This document shows, one piece after another, positions 26,808 through 35,992 of a stretch of DNA of 59,124 nt. The position numbers were made by a program, and so were the translations under genes. Each line of letters begins with the position of its first letter. Within the stretch, counting starts at the first letter, position 1. The notes beneath the pieces are model-generated. The model worked only from the letters and a program-made list of their open reading frames with translations, was not told the origin of the DNA and ran no database searches. Source of the stretch: Candidatus Fermentithermobacillaceae bacterium (lineage in GTDB: Bacteria; Bacillota; Sulfobacillia; Fermentithermobacillales; DUSS01); NCBI GenBank assembly GCA_020725645.1, contig DYEQ01000015.1:1-59124 (forward strand), written 5' to 3'.

Positions 26808-28345
26808 GTGGGTCGCTAAAAGACAAAAAAGGACGAGAAGCCATGAACCCCGAAAGTGTTAGGGTTCTACACAAACACAAGGGGAGGCTTCTCGCAATGA
26901 ATGATGTTCGCCAGACGATCGGGATTTCCTTCAGGGAATTGGAGTTAGGGGTATTTTGGAAGGTTCGGGTAGCCTTCATAAAAGTCACGCAAGAAGTCCT
27001 GAAGGCTCTCGACGAGATAGTTTACGAGATACGTGACCGGAGTCGTTACGTGGTAAAAGACATCCGGAAGGGTACCATTGCCACGTTGCTGGGGGATGTA
27101 GAGTATTGCCGGAGGTATTACTTCGATAAGAGGACGGCCGCGTACGTGTATCTGTTGGACGAAGCACTGGGCATAGGGAGGGGAAGGGTCAGTCCCGGTT
27201 TGGCCGTAGTGGCGGCGATTCAGGCGGTCATTGGGCCTTCATATCGGGCAGCGAGAGACTCCCTGAAACAACTGTACGGGCATCAGGTGGTAAGTCACGA
27301 GACCATTCGGCGGTTGATATTGCGGCTGGGAGAGTGTCTGGAGGAAGAAGAGGCTGGTAGGCGGGAAGAACCTCAGGGTAAGAAGCGAGTTCCGGTGCTC
27401 TTTGTGGAGGCGGACGGGTACTGGGTGTCCATGCAGAGGAAGAAGGACCGAGAGGTTCGGATGATGGTGTCCCACGAAGGGTGGCAGCCCAGGACGCCCA
27501 AGAGCGACGAATACGAACTGGTAAACAAGTCGCATTACCCGGACGCCGAGCAAGCCGAGGACTTCTGGGAGAATGCTAGCCGTCACCTTTACAGCCTTTA
27601 CGACATAGACGAGGAGATGCTGGTGGTGATCAACGGGGACCGGGCGAAGTGGATCCGTAAGGGTGTGGGGTACTTCCCGAACGCCATCTACCAGGTGGAC
27701 CGGTATCACCTGAAGAGGGAAGTGAGGGACCTGCTACGCGACACTCGACATCTGGAGGAGGGGCTTGCAGCGGTTGACGGTAGCGACGTCCAGGGACTCA
27801 CGGAAGCGCTGAGGAAAGCCCGCATGGAGGTGCGGGATCCTGTTCGAGTCGCAAAGATAGACGATTTGTTGTCTGCCATCCGGGAGATGCCCGAGGCCTT
27901 CAGGGACTGCCGAGTGCGGCTTGCGGAGATGGGCTACGACATCCGAGGGATGAGGGGAATGGGAGCGACGGAGTCGAACGTGAACAAGTTTTCTTTGCGG
28001 CTGAAAAAGCGTGGTCAGAGTTGGGGTCCGGAGGGTCTCAAGGCGATGCTTCACTCGATGGTGAAGTACTTCGAGGACAAGCTGGACCGGTATGCAGAGC
28101 ATGTGAGCCGGCTACATAACCTTCTCAACGACGAGAAGGTTGCGGAGACGACGAAGGAGATCGCATCCAGGGTGACCACAGACATTTACGAAGCCAAACG
28201 AGGCGGAATGCCCCTCCTCGGCGTGGCAACCAGCCGGTCAGGCGGGTTATCCAGGGTCCTCAGGCGTCTCGCCTTACCAGATCCTGCCATAACGTAATGC
28301 CAGAATATGAGGTATGGCTTCTCACCCACAATCGCTTGACAGACA
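26808..28345 (+). mobile_element. ISLre2-family insertion sequence (ends approximate)
   Basis: The element surrounds an ISLre2-type transposase. A 10-bp inverted pair GAGAAGCCAT (26835-26844) and ATGGCTTCTC (28314-28323) lies just inside both ends, and the sequences outside it (GTGGGTCGCT on the left; GTGTCTGTCAA read inward from the right) are loosely similar. The exact tips and any target duplication could not be fixed by eye. It abuts an IS481-type element on the right. Confidence 0.65.
26843..28297 (+). CDS. ISLre2 family transposase (UPF0236)
   Basis: A 484-aa transposase of the ISLre2 type, recognised by overall pattern: FRELELGVFWKVRVAFIK, then DVEYCRRYYFDKRTAAYVYLL, PSYRAARDSL with SHETIRR, VEADGYWVSMQRKKDREVR, VINGDRAKWIRKG, YQVDRYHLKRE and TESNVNKF. 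Acidic residues in VEADG, NGDRA and the C-terminal third are candidates for the catalytic site. The ATG at 26843 has a weak GGACGAG; the in-frame ATG at 26897 is preceded by GGGGAGG at good spacing and is probably the better start (466 aa). No frameshift or stop is visible, so it may be functional. Confidence 0.9.
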   Translation: MNPESVRVLHKHKGRLLAMNDVRQTIGISFRELELGVFWKVRVAFIKVTQEVLKALDEIVYEIRDRSRYVVKDIRKGTIATLLGDVEYCRRYYFDKRTAAYVYLLDEALGIGRGRVSPGLAVVAAIQAVIGPSYRAARDSLKQLYGHQVVSHETIRRLILRLGECLEEEEAGRREEPQGKKRVPVLFVEADGYWVSMQRKKDREVRMMVSHEGWQPRTPKSDEYELVNKSHYPDAEQAEDFWENASRHLYSLYDIDEEMLVVINGDRAKWIRKGVGYFPNAIYQVDRYHLKREVRDLLRDTRHLEEGLAAVDGSDVQGLTEALRKARMEVRDPVRVAKIDDLLSAIREMPEAFRDCRVRLAEMGYDIRGMRGMGATESNVNKFSLRLKKRGQSWGPEGLKAMLHSMVKYFEDKLDRYAEHVSRLHNLLNDEKVAETTKEIASRVTTDIYEAKRGGMPLLGVATSRSGGLSRVLRRLALPDPAIT

Positions 28346-28408
28346 CTGAACGAGTGCACCCCGTGACTAAGTTCAGATACATGTGAGACGGGTAGACAAA
28401 AAAGAAGT

Positions 28409-28450
28409 GCGGGGACTATCCTAGGTTTGGTAAAGAAAGGAGGTCCCCGC
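28409..28450 (+). promoter_or_regulatory. Hairpin enclosing the transposase ribosome binding site
   Basis: GCGGGGAC at 28409-28416 is perfectly complementary to GTCCCCGC at 28443-28450, which ends directly at the ATG (28451). The Shine-Dalgarno AAAGGAGG (28436-28443) lies in the loop next to the stem. Folding of the transcript would occlude initiation, a known style of transposase translation control in which read-through transcripts are silenced. Confidence 0.55.
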
Positions 28451-29503
28451 ATGAAGAAGATTACCTCATCCCGTGTCCGGTGTCTACAACAATATGGTGC
28501 AGGAGCCTCGATGAACACCGGTACGAGTCTCCCGTATCCGGTCAAGAGGCTTGTGGGAATGAAGGACGTCTCCAAGGAAGCAAAGGTGCGGCTGTCGTTC
28601 CTCGACTTCGCGAAGAGTCATCCAGTAACTGTCACCTGCAGGCGGTTTGGGATATCCCGGTCTACATACTACCGGTGGAAGAAAAGGTTCGACCCACGCA
28701 ACTTAGCAACTCTCGAGAACAAGAGCAAGAGGCCTAAGAACGTGCGGAGGCCGAGATGGTCAGTGGACCTCATCGAGGGTGTCCGAGCGCTGAGGGAAGA
28801 GTTCCCGGCCTGGGGCAAGGCGAAACTCGTGGTCCTTCTCAGGCAACGAGGTTTCGAAGTATCCGAATCTACCGTGGGCCGGATTCTCGGGTATCTGAAG
28901 CGAAGGGGAGTAGTCAGAGAGCCGGTAAGGAAAGTGAAGGCAAGGAACAGTCCAAGGAAACGGGTATATGCTACGCGAAAGCCACCTGACTATGAGGTGA
29001 AAGAGCCGGGTGACCTCGTGCAAATCGATACCCTGGATATACGCCCTGAACCGGGTTGTGTTCGCAAACAGTTTTCAGCGGGCGACGTTGTGTCTAAATG
29101 GGCATTCGCCGACGTAAGGAGTGCGGCCACATCGTCTCTGGCCAAAGAATTCCTCGAGGAACTCATCAGGGCCAGCCCATTCAAAGTTAGAGGAGTGCAG
29201 GTAGATGGAGGAAGCGAGTTCTACGGCGACTTCGAAGAAGCGTGCAAGGAACTGGGAATCAGGCTTTTTACGTTGCCACCGCGATCCCCGAAACTGAATG
29301 GTGTCGTTGAGCGACTTAACCGGACCTTCAGAGAAGAGTTTTGGGCCTGCTACGACGGAGGTTTGACGCTAGATGAGATGAGACCGGCACTGAAGCGCTG
29401 GACAAGCGAGGTGTATAATCAGATACGACCACACCAAAACCTGGGGTACATGACCCCCGCCCGCTACCTGGAAACGCTCGGCATAGGCCGGTGTGTCGCA
29501 TGA
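28451..29503 (+). CDS. IS481-family transposase (DDE integrase)
   Basis: About 350 aa from the ATG at 28451. The N-terminal helix-turn-helix (VTVTCRRFGISRSTYYRWKK) and a second HTH_29/32-like region (LRQRGFEVSESTVGRILGYL) bind the ends. The rve-type core has the DDE triad: LVQIDTLDIR, VQVDGGSEF and PKLNGVVERLNRTFREEFW. The C-terminus NQIRPHQNLGYMTPARYL is typical. The strong AAAGGAGG and the overlapping hairpin decide the start; an upstream TTG at 28427 is unlikely. The frame is intact. Confidence 0.92.
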   Translation: MKKITSSRVRCLQQYGAGASMNTGTSLPYPVKRLVGMKDVSKEAKVRLSFLDFAKSHPVTVTCRRFGISRSTYYRWKKRFDPRNLATLENKSKRPKNVRRPRWSVDLIEGVRALREEFPAWGKAKLVVLLRQRGFEVSESTVGRILGYLKRRGVVREPVRKVKARNSPRKRVYATRKPPDYEVKEPGDLVQIDTLDIRPEPGCVRKQFSAGDVVSKWAFADVRSAATSSLAKEFLEELIRASPFKVRGVQVDGGSEFYGDFEEACKELGIRLFTLPPRSPKLNGVVERLNRTFREEFWACYDGGLTLDEMRPALKRWTSEVYNQIRPHQNLGYMTPARYLETLGIGRCVA

Positions 29504-29603
29504 CCTGAACGAGTACACCCCGTTGAGCCCCTCTGCGGAACGTAGTATTATCTTGCCGAACTACTTTGCGGTTCGAAATATACCACGGTGAGCGACATAG
29601 AAA

Positions 29604-31151
29604 ATGCCGAATCCCATCACGGAAGAGCACGATCAGGTCTCCGCAGTTCGAAATCACCAACACCAACACTCCGAACCTGAGAACGCTCGCGCTCAAACCT
29701 TTGAGTCCGATGCCATCGGGCCTCAGCCTTACCAGCTGGAAACTTCTCAGCCCGAAAACTTGGAATTCGAGCCCAGCGTCCCGCCTGCCAAGAAACGCCG
29801 GAAAACTTTAGACCTCGAAGCTCACACCATCGAGCAAAACATCTGGATCCTGGCTCTTCCCTTGATCGTAGAACGGCTTCTTCAGGCGCTGGTGGACGCA
29901 GCCGACATGGCCATGGTCGGACGCGTAGGAGCTGCATCTGTTACGGCGGTGGGCCTTTCCAACCAGTTGTCCATGGTCGCTACGGGGTTTTACGACGCGG
30001 TCCGCGTAGGAACCACCACCGTCGTCGCAAGAAGGGTGGGCGCCGGTCGCATTGAAGAAGCTAACCAGACTCTCAGGCAGTCTCTGCTTATCGCTATCGG
30101 TTTAGGTCTTGTGGCATTTCTTCTGATATCCGTTTTCTCCGGTGCGAGTCTCCTCTTCATGGGAGCTGAAAAAGACGTAGTAGAGCAGGGCGTACGATAC
30201 TTCTGGTGGAAGGGATTATCGCTCCTCTTCGAGTTCGTCACCATGACGTTTGCGGCCGCCCTGCGCGGTTCCGGCGACACGAGACTCCCCATGTGTGTCG
30301 GAGCGCTGGTCAACATCCTGAACCTCGGCGGCAACTACCTCTTGATAGGAGGGAACTTCGGTTTCCCCAGGCTGGAAACGGAGGGGGCCGGTGTCGCAAC
30401 CGCCTTCGCACGGCTTTGCGGCATGGTCATGATAATCCTTCTGACCGTCAGGACTTCAAATCCATTGCGCAGTTTCTACAAAGCTTCTTTTCGCCCTGAT
30501 ACGGAAACTCTTCGAAGCGTCCTCAAGGTCGGATTACCTGCATCAGGCGAAAGACTAACCCTGAGAGCTGCTCAGATCCTCTATACCAGAGCGGTGGCAA
30601 GCCTTGGAACCAGCGCTTATGCTGCCCACCAGATCGCTCTGCGAATCGAGTCGGTCTCCCTCACCATCGGTTTCAGTTTCGGAGCTACCAGCACCACCCT
30701 GGTAGGCCAGTATCTCGGTTTCGGAGACCGCAAGAAAGCTGAGATGTCGGTACGGAAGTCCCGCAACATAGCTTCGGCCGCCATGGGTCTGGCAGGACTG
30801 GCGCTGTTCCTCACAGCTCCTCAGGTGGTCAGGTTGTTCATTCCGGATGACCCCGCGGTGATCCGTCTCGGAAGCACAGCTTTACGAATCGTCGCTGTAG
30901 CTCAGCCTTTCATGGCGGTCAACCAGGTGCTGGCCGGCGGTCTGAGGGGTGCCGGAGATACGGCCTGGGTCATGTACATTACGGGCGTGAGCGCCTGGGG
31001 GGTCAGAGTGGTCCTTACCTATCTCTTCGTCACCCTCCTGGGACTCCATCTTCCCGGTGCCTGGTACGCCATGGTATCCGACCTCATCATGCGCTCCGTC
31101 CTCTTCCAGCTCAGGTTCCGTACAGGCCACTGGAAACGGATAGCGGTGTGA
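29604..31151 (+). CDS. MATE family efflux transporter
   Basis: An inner-membrane multidrug/toxin exporter driven by Na+ or H+. After residue ~75 the protein has about twelve hydrophobic segments in two pseudo-symmetric halves, each beginning with the family pattern (LPLIVERLLQALVDAADMAMVGRVG; VGLPASGERLTLRAAQIL), and conserved turns such as ALRGSGDTRLP and GLRGAGDTAWV. It is 515 aa against the usual ~450 because of a ~70-residue polar, His/Glu/Pro-rich N-terminal extension with no obvious alternative start inside it. It is convergent with herA; stops are 14 bp apart with no visible terminator. The natural substrate is unknown. Confidence 0.93.
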   Translation: MPNPITEEHDQVSAVRNHQHQHSEPENARAQTFESDAIGPQPYQLETSQPENLEFEPSVPPAKKRRKTLDLEAHTIEQNIWILALPLIVERLLQALVDAADMAMVGRVGAASVTAVGLSNQLSMVATGFYDAVRVGTTTVVARRVGAGRIEEANQTLRQSLLIAIGLGLVAFLLISVFSGASLLFMGAEKDVVEQGVRYFWWKGLSLLFEFVTMTFAAALRGSGDTRLPMCVGALVNILNLGGNYLLIGGNFGFPRLETEGAGVATAFARLCGMVMIILLTVRTSNPLRSFYKASFRPDTETLRSVLKVGLPASGERLTLRAAQILYTRAVASLGTSAYAAHQIALRIESVSLTIGFSFGATSTTLVGQYLGFGDRKKAEMSVRKSRNIASAAMGLAGLALFLTAPQVVRLFIPDDPAVIRLGSTALRIVAVAQPFMAVNQVLAGGLRGAGDTAWVMYITGVSAWGVRVVLTYLFVTLLGLHLPGAWYAMVSDLIMRSVLFQLRFRTGHWKRIAV

Positions 31152-31164
31152 AACGGTCTGAACC

Positions 31165-33054
31165 CTACCCCACCATCCTCAACCTGCACCTCGCCGGGTC
31201 TATAGCCGTCAAAACAGGCCTCACCATATGCCCGAAACTCACCACCGCCTGCCCCGGGGCCAGCGTGGGCAATTTCCGCCACATCGACGGGTCGACGCCG
31301 GCGATGACGCGGCTGAGTTCGTCAATGACCCCCGTGTCGGTGATCTTGTGGAGTATGAAGTTGTTGACGAGCCCCAGAATCTCCCGGGGTAAATGCTGAG
31401 GAAGCTGGCTCACGAATACCAGCCCCAGCCACCTCTTCCTTCCGCGCCGGGCGACCCTCGCCACCTGCTGGAACACATTGGGCATCTGCGATATCCGGTC
31501 TTTGCTCAGGAATTCGTGAGCTTCTTCGATGATGACCAGGGTTTTCGCGGGAGAAACGCCGCGTTCTGCGGGAGGCCCCGTGTGGGACCGGGCAGTGCCC
31601 CGAACTACCGCCGCACCACCTGCTGCCGGGCCACCTTCTGACCGACCCTCCCTCTGCCCCTCCTGATACGCCCTGTCCTGTGCCTCGAGAATGCCGCGCA
31701 GGATGTCGCTGATGACGAGGTTATTTAAAATAGGAGAGTTCGTGTCGGAGAGATCTATGATGCTCACCCGGCCGGGCTCGGTGAGGGCCGAGTAATCGAT
31801 GGGCTTGGCCGCGGGATTATCGAAGACTCTGGGCCGGTGGATTTTCCAGATCTTTGAAAGGAGCGCCCGCCAGCTCGACGGGTGATCCGGCCTGACCGCT
31901 GCCACCGCTGTCATCAGCGCGTCCCGGTTTTTCTGGAACAGGGGATTGTACGGAACGAAAGCATCCGGCGCCTTCGACACCTGCGCTAGAAATGCGCCGG
32001 CCACGTCCGTCAGGAGCGAAAGGGTCATGCCGGGATACCCCCGTTCCATTTCGTCGATTTCGAGGGCTCGAGCTTCGTCTTCCGGCCCTCGCGGGAATAC
32101 CTTCAAGGAAGCCAGCAGCGCTTTTAGAACATCATAGGCCTGAAAGAACCTCATTTCCTGAGGCTCGCTGAGGCCCATGATTTCACAGACCGTATATGGC
32201 GACAGGTTCGAAAAACTGAGACAGAACTCCCGGCGGTCCCGGTGCGAGGGGTTCATGGTCTCTCTGCCGACGAGATGATACAGGGTCGTGTTAGCTACTC
32301 CTTCGGGAGAAAGGCCCCTGGCCGTCAACGCCGCCATCATCCCTGGATCTACAGCTGGCTCGCATATGGCCGTGTACTCCCCTTCCACATCCAGGATGAC
32401 CACGGCCATCCCGGCCTTTTGGGCCTGCATGACCAGGGTGCCGATGGTGGTGGACTTTCCCGACCCGGTGGTTCCGAGGACAGCTGTGTGCCTCGGTAGA
32501 ACGTCTTTCCGGTCGCTCGGGACCGACACGGTCATTTCATAACCGACGCAGCGACCCAGCGCGATGTCGCCCTCGGCCTTCAAGATCCGTCGCGCCTCAC
32601 CCTCTTCCAGGAGGAACACCGGACTGTTTGGCCTGGGCCTCCATCTCGGCGGTGTGAGATGCCCGTCCTTCTCTTCTCCGAGGATCTCCACGTCGACGCG
32701 ACCGTGATAGTTCGGGAGGAATGTGGCGCCCCTCGCGGCGGTGGTCACCATGAGCGGGGTATCCCCCCTGATTCCATCGGGCTCGGCGAAGGGTCCCGCC
32801 GTCACCACCCCCACGTAGAATCTGCCGTCTTCGAGGCTCTTGATCCTGACCAGAGCCTGCGACGGGACATTGGCGAGTTCGCTCTTGGGCAGGATGACGC
32901 AGACCGTGTTGTCCCGGCTTTCTCTCGTGTCAAAGAGGGTTCGGCCTACAGAGCCCCTATAGACTTCGGGCTCCTCCCAACCCTGCTCACCCTCGAGATC
33001 CTGGAACACCTGGGGCATCTCTGCGCCCGCCCTGGTACTATCGTCCACCGGCAT
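31165..33054 (-). CDS. herA: HerA-type DNA translocase ATPase
   Basis: A hexameric HerA/FtsK-superfamily ATPase, the partner of NurA in DNA end resection. The 629-aa product has a beta-rich N-terminal HAS-type domain, Walker A LGTTGSGKSTTIGTL (about 193-207), ILDVEGEYTAI, Walker B LVIIEEAHEFLS, and the arginine/sensor region RRGRKRWLGLVFVSQLP with HKITD. A Gly/Ala/Arg-rich insert (about residues 475-510) precedes Walker B. The start is the ATG at 33054, with GAGGTGAGG just upstream; an in-frame codon at 33111 lacks such a site. It is the last gene of the sigma-HTH-peptidase-NurA-HerA cluster, 139-196 bp after nurA depending on start. Confidence 0.93.
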   Translation of the reverse strand: MPVDDSTRAGAEMPQVFQDLEGEQGWEEPEVYRGSVGRTLFDTRESRDNTVCVILPKSELANVPSQALVRIKSLEDGRFYVGVVTAGPFAEPDGIRGDTPLMVTTAARGATFLPNYHGRVDVEILGEEKDGHLTPPRWRPRPNSPVFLLEEGEARRILKAEGDIALGRCVGYEMTVSVPSDRKDVLPRHTAVLGTTGSGKSTTIGTLVMQAQKAGMAVVILDVEGEYTAICEPAVDPGMMAALTARGLSPEGVANTTLYHLVGRETMNPSHRDRREFCLSFSNLSPYTVCEIMGLSEPQEMRFFQAYDVLKALLASLKVFPRGPEDEARALEIDEMERGYPGMTLSLLTDVAGAFLAQVSKAPDAFVPYNPLFQKNRDALMTAVAAVRPDHPSSWRALLSKIWKIHRPRVFDNPAAKPIDYSALTEPGRVSIIDLSDTNSPILNNLVISDILRGILEAQDRAYQEGQREGRSEGGPAAGGAAVVRGTARSHTGPPAERGVSPAKTLVIIEEAHEFLSKDRISQMPNVFQQVARVARRGRKRWLGLVFVSQLPQHLPREILGLVNNFILHKITDTGVIDELSRVIAGVDPSMWRKLPTLAPGQAVVSFGHMVRPVLTAIDPARCRLRMVG

Positions 33055-33056
33055 TG

Positions 33057-33167
33057 CCCTCACCTCATTACCAGTGCTAAGCCCAGCTGTAACCGCATCG
33101 CCCGCGCGCAAAACGTGGTGAGCAGCGCAACCCTCACCTCCTTACCAATCCCGAGCCCGCTTGCAAC
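33057..33167. repeat. Imperfect direct repeat upstream of herA, offset 74 bp
   Basis: Copies at 33057-33093 and 33131-33167 share CCCTCACCTC, TTACCA, AGCCC and AACCG. The left copy contains the herA ribosome binding site (read on the minus strand), so the right copy is a duplicated RBS-like segment further upstream. Confidence 0.7.
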
Positions 33168-33250
33168 CGGCCCACAATGGACCTGACACATTCACGAGCC
33201 CCGGCGACGCTCACATCCTCGCGTGTCATACCGCCCGAACGGACCACCTT

Positions 33251-34783
33251 TCAATCCGGCCACGTTATTTCCCCCGCATCGAAATAAGCCATCCTGATGG
33301 AATCCAGGAGCACCTCCGAGGCGAAAGTGCTCCTGCATATGTTCGATGCCAGGTCAAGCAGAGTCGGAAACCCTTTGTGCTCCTGCAGGGACGAGTCGGC
33401 CATGGCGATAAGGGCAGCTTCATGAGGGTGCGACGCGGGCGCGTAGAACACCCTGGATCTCGAATATCGGGAAACCCTGTAAACGCCTATGACGATCGCC
33501 GGACCCACCTGAGCCGCGAATTCTTCCAGCATCGCCCTTTGTCTCCGGGGATATCTCCTGCCTCGGAGAATGCGCTCTATCTGTCCCTCCGCGGTATCCA
33601 CGATGGCGTACTCCATGGGTACGAGCGCATCGCCGATAGTGTTGAGAAATCGCATGCCCCCCGCTGACGGCACGAACACGAACTTCTTATGGTCCAGGCA
33701 CAGACGGGAGAGATACTCCAGAGACCGCTCGAAAAACTCCGGGCTACCACAGCCGGTCAGAAGCTCCACCGGGATCACGGGGCCGTGACCCATCCGCCAT
33801 TCCGCCGTGGAGCGATCTACGAGTATGGCCCTTTCGGCGAAAGCCATGATCCCCCTTCTGGCCAGATCGGAAAGCCCGCGTTGCAGGGCATCGGATTCCC
33901 CGGAAAACCTTCGTTCGAGAAGGGTCATGGCCTCCTGCACTGCGTCGCCCGGCTTGAACCTCAAGTCGCGCCGGAAGAGCCGGTGCACCCAGCTGCCCTG
34001 GTCTCCCTTATACGAAACGAGGCATACCCCAACTTCCACGACATCCAGGGATAGTCCCTCGTGAGCCACGGTGATGCCGTCGCACGCCTCCACCCTGCCA
34101 GGAAACAGGACCTTTTTGTGGCACATCTCCAGCCGGTCCAGTGGAACTTTGTACACCCCGGCGCTGGAGGGTGCGCCCGGCCTTTCGGTGAGCCTGGGAA
34201 AGACGACTTCCCGGACTTGACGTCTGGTCCTGCGCTCCTGCTCTACCGCATCGCGGACTTCCCTATCCAGTCTTTCGTAGAGCGCCCCGAGGTCGAACCC
34301 GGTGGACCATGTATCCAGGTTCAGGGTGGCGTTCACATCCTCGCCGAAAGCCTCCGCGTAGGCGTCAGCGGTTACGACGCCCAGGGGAACATCCGGACCT
34401 GTGAGCACCGGTTCTCCCGGTTCAGCTGGTTGTGCTGGTGCTGCTGGTTCTGTTAGCGCCGCTGGCGCTCCCGGTTCTGCCAGTTCTGCCAGGTCCGCCG
34501 GTTCTGTCGGTTCTGCCGGCCCTACGGGTTCTACGAGTTCTACGGGTTGTACTGGTTGCACGAATTCCCCGGGTTGTGAAGGTTCCGCCGGTTTTGCGTG
34601 GATGACGTCGCCGTCGAGAACTCCGGCGCTCGAAACATCGGAAGTAGTAGGAGCAGCTGCGCGCGGAACATCTGAAGCTGCCGGATCCGGACCCGGAACA
34701 CCTGGGTCTGGATGCTCCGGACCTGGAATACCGGAAACACCCGGGCCCGGAACACGGCGTAATTCACCCTTCCGCTGCGCCAT
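33251..34783 (-). CDS. nurA: NurA-domain nuclease with long Pro/Glu/Ala-rich N-terminus
   Basis: A 510-aa protein. The C-terminal ~350 residues fit the NurA nuclease domain, which degrades DNA with HerA: an early acidic strand (VEACDGITVAHEG), IPVELLTGCG, YAIVDTAEG and the closing FYAPASHPHEAALIAMAD with FPTLLDLA. The family's first motif is usually DGS; here DGI is seen, so the metal site should be checked. The N-terminal ~150 residues are a low-complexity P/E/A/V repeat tract (PVQPVELVEPVGPAEP style) encoded by near-triplet repeats around 34400-34580. The start has GGAGGGGAGG upstream. The neighbour herA supports the call. Confidence 0.82.
   Translation of the reverse strand: MAQRKGELRRVPGPGVSGIPGPEHPDPGVPGPDPAASDVPRAAAPTTSDVSSAGVLDGDVIHAKPAEPSQPGEFVQPVQPVELVEPVGPAEPTEPADLAELAEPGAPAALTEPAAPAQPAEPGEPVLTGPDVPLGVVTADAYAEAFGEDVNATLNLDTWSTGFDLGALYERLDREVRDAVEQERRTRRQVREVVFPRLTERPGAPSSAGVYKVPLDRLEMCHKKVLFPGRVEACDGITVAHEGLSLDVVEVGVCLVSYKGDQGSWVHRLFRRDLRFKPGDAVQEAMTLLERRFSGESDALQRGLSDLARRGIMAFAERAILVDRSTAEWRMGHGPVIPVELLTGCGSPEFFERSLEYLSRLCLDHKKFVFVPSAGGMRFLNTIGDALVPMEYAIVDTAEGQIERILRGRRYPRRQRAMLEEFAAQVGPAIVIGVYRVSRYSRSRVFYAPASHPHEAALIAMADSSLQEHKGFPTLLDLASNICRSTFASEVLLDSIRMAYFDAGEITWPD
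34404..34590. repeat. Short-period GGTTCT-type repeat tract within nurA
   Basis: The plus strand shows many degenerate copies of GGTTCTGxx at 9-18-bp intervals. They encode, on the minus strand, the P/E/A/V-rich N-terminal tract of the NurA-like protein. It is probably an unstable in-frame expansion. Confidence 0.75.
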
Positions 34784-34887
34784 ACCTGTGCCTCCCCTCC
34801 CTCGTTTGCCGAGGCCGCAGTCCAGAACCTCACTAAAACCCGAGCCCCGGTGGACCCATCGCGGTCTACCACTACCAACCCCTGCGC

Positions 34888-35904
34888 TTAAACCTGCCTT
34901 CTCCAGCTAGAACCCGACCCTTCCAGCCACTCTCTGAATCCTCCGCTACCGCCCCGGTGCAATCTAGTGTCGAGATAACCTGCGTACCATCGCGCCACGC
35001 TCGCTGGCAGTCCGTACTTGGTCATCAAAACGCCTGCGATGTTGGCGCCCTTTCCAGCGCCTTCTAAAACGGTACCTGGAGGCATTTCTAAGCTTGCCCC
35101 TGGAAGGACCCCGCCCTGTTCGCCCGGTATAACGTCAATCGTCCGGACGTGTGTTGGTGTTGCTCTTTTGGTACCTTCTTTCCCTTTACTAAGAGGCATT
35201 GCTTCCCGAGAAGCGACATACCCATAGACCCCGCCATCTTCACGGGATACCTCTTGAAGCTCGCTCCCGGTGTCGTGCCTGCGTTTGGGTTCGAGAGGAC
35301 GGGACGGATCCTGCTCCCCGAGAATCTCTTGGAGCACACGCCTCGCGGGCGCCAGGAGCTCCAGGGCCAGCATATCAGCTCTGTCTTCCGAGAACGACCG
35401 TCGCTCACGAGGAGTGGCGTTGACGTATGTCCCCAGCGGAATGCCGCACAAAAGGGCGTCGACGCGTTCATCCACGGCAGGGGCCCGCTCACCGTCGAGC
35501 ACAGGCCGTATCCCCTCACCCATTTTCGACAGAGCCCGCTCGCGGGGGATGAGGTAATCCATGAGAAAATGGGACACCTCATGAGCGACAGTGAATGAGG
35601 CCTCGCTCTGCGGCATATCTCGCTCGAGAAAGATTATGCCCGCACCTTTTGCCGCTACCAGACAGCCGTAAAGCGGAGAAAAGGCGTATTGGCCTAGTTG
35701 TTCTGCATTTTGGCTCGAAGGAAGGTAAGAAGCTACCGCGGATCCGGTGAGGCCCGTAATCCATATCACACCGACGGGCAAGGTCCAGATGCATGCGGTG
35801 AAGATGTCTCTCGGGAAGGTCTCAGGGAGGCCTGAGAGACGCCAGAAAGCTTCGGCTATCTCTTCGTACGTCTGTCCGAGCTCGTGCCATTTGAAGCTTT
35901 CCAT
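34888..35904 (-). CDS. ImmA/IrrE-family (COG2856) metallopeptidase
   Basis: A 338-aa zinc metallopeptidase. The HExxH motif is HEVSH at residues 108-112 (FTVAHEVSHFLMDY), followed by an acidic third-ligand helix (SEDRADMLALELLAPARR). This matches the ImmA/IrrE family, whose members cleave XRE-type repressors (ImmA-ImmR in ICEBs1; IrrE-DdrO in Deinococcus after radiation). The C-terminal ~130 residues are variable. The start has GGGAGG upstream. It lies 88 bp after an HTH gene and 104 bp before nurA. The inferred role is cleaving the adjacent HTH protein to switch on the operon. Confidence 0.85.
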   Translation of the reverse strand: MESFKWHELGQTYEEIAEAFWRLSGLPETFPRDIFTACIWTLPVGVIWITGLTGSAVASYLPSSQNAEQLGQYAFSPLYGCLVAAKGAGIIFLERDMPQSEASFTVAHEVSHFLMDYLIPRERALSKMGEGIRPVLDGERAPAVDERVDALLCGIPLGTYVNATPRERRSFSEDRADMLALELLAPARRVLQEILGEQDPSRPLEPKRRHDTGSELQEVSREDGGVYGYVASREAMPLSKGKEGTKRATPTHVRTIDVIPGEQGGVLPGASLEMPPGTVLEGAGKGANIAGVLMTKYGLPASVARWYAGYLDTRLHRGGSGGFREWLEGSGSSWRRQV

Positions 35905-35992
35905 AGAGGCGCCTCCCGGTAGGTAGTCATACCTTCGGCGTTAGCAAACTTCCCACGGCTCCCACCGTTTCCAGTTCGATTGGTTCGTTTGT

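Larger units (their letters stand above)
28364..29517 (+). mobile_element. IS481-family insertion sequence with likely 5-bp target duplication
   Basis: The element contains an IS481-type transposase. Proposed ends: the left begins TGACTAAGTTCAGATACATG at 28364 and the right ends CTGAACGAGTACA at 29517, so both ends read TG...GTTCAG inward. Flanks carry CCCCG at 28359-28363 and 29518-29522, a plausible 5-bp target duplication. The left flank (28346-28358, CTGAACGAGTGCA) is nearly identical to the element's own right end, so a relic end of a related copy lies immediately to the left. Confidence 0.6.

Noticed and set aside
26376-26842. A DrmC-like phospholipase-D gene or fragment at the start of the DISARM-like operon
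   Set aside because: No HxK-type motif (HxKxxxxD) or extended frame is present in this gap or elsewhere in the operon.
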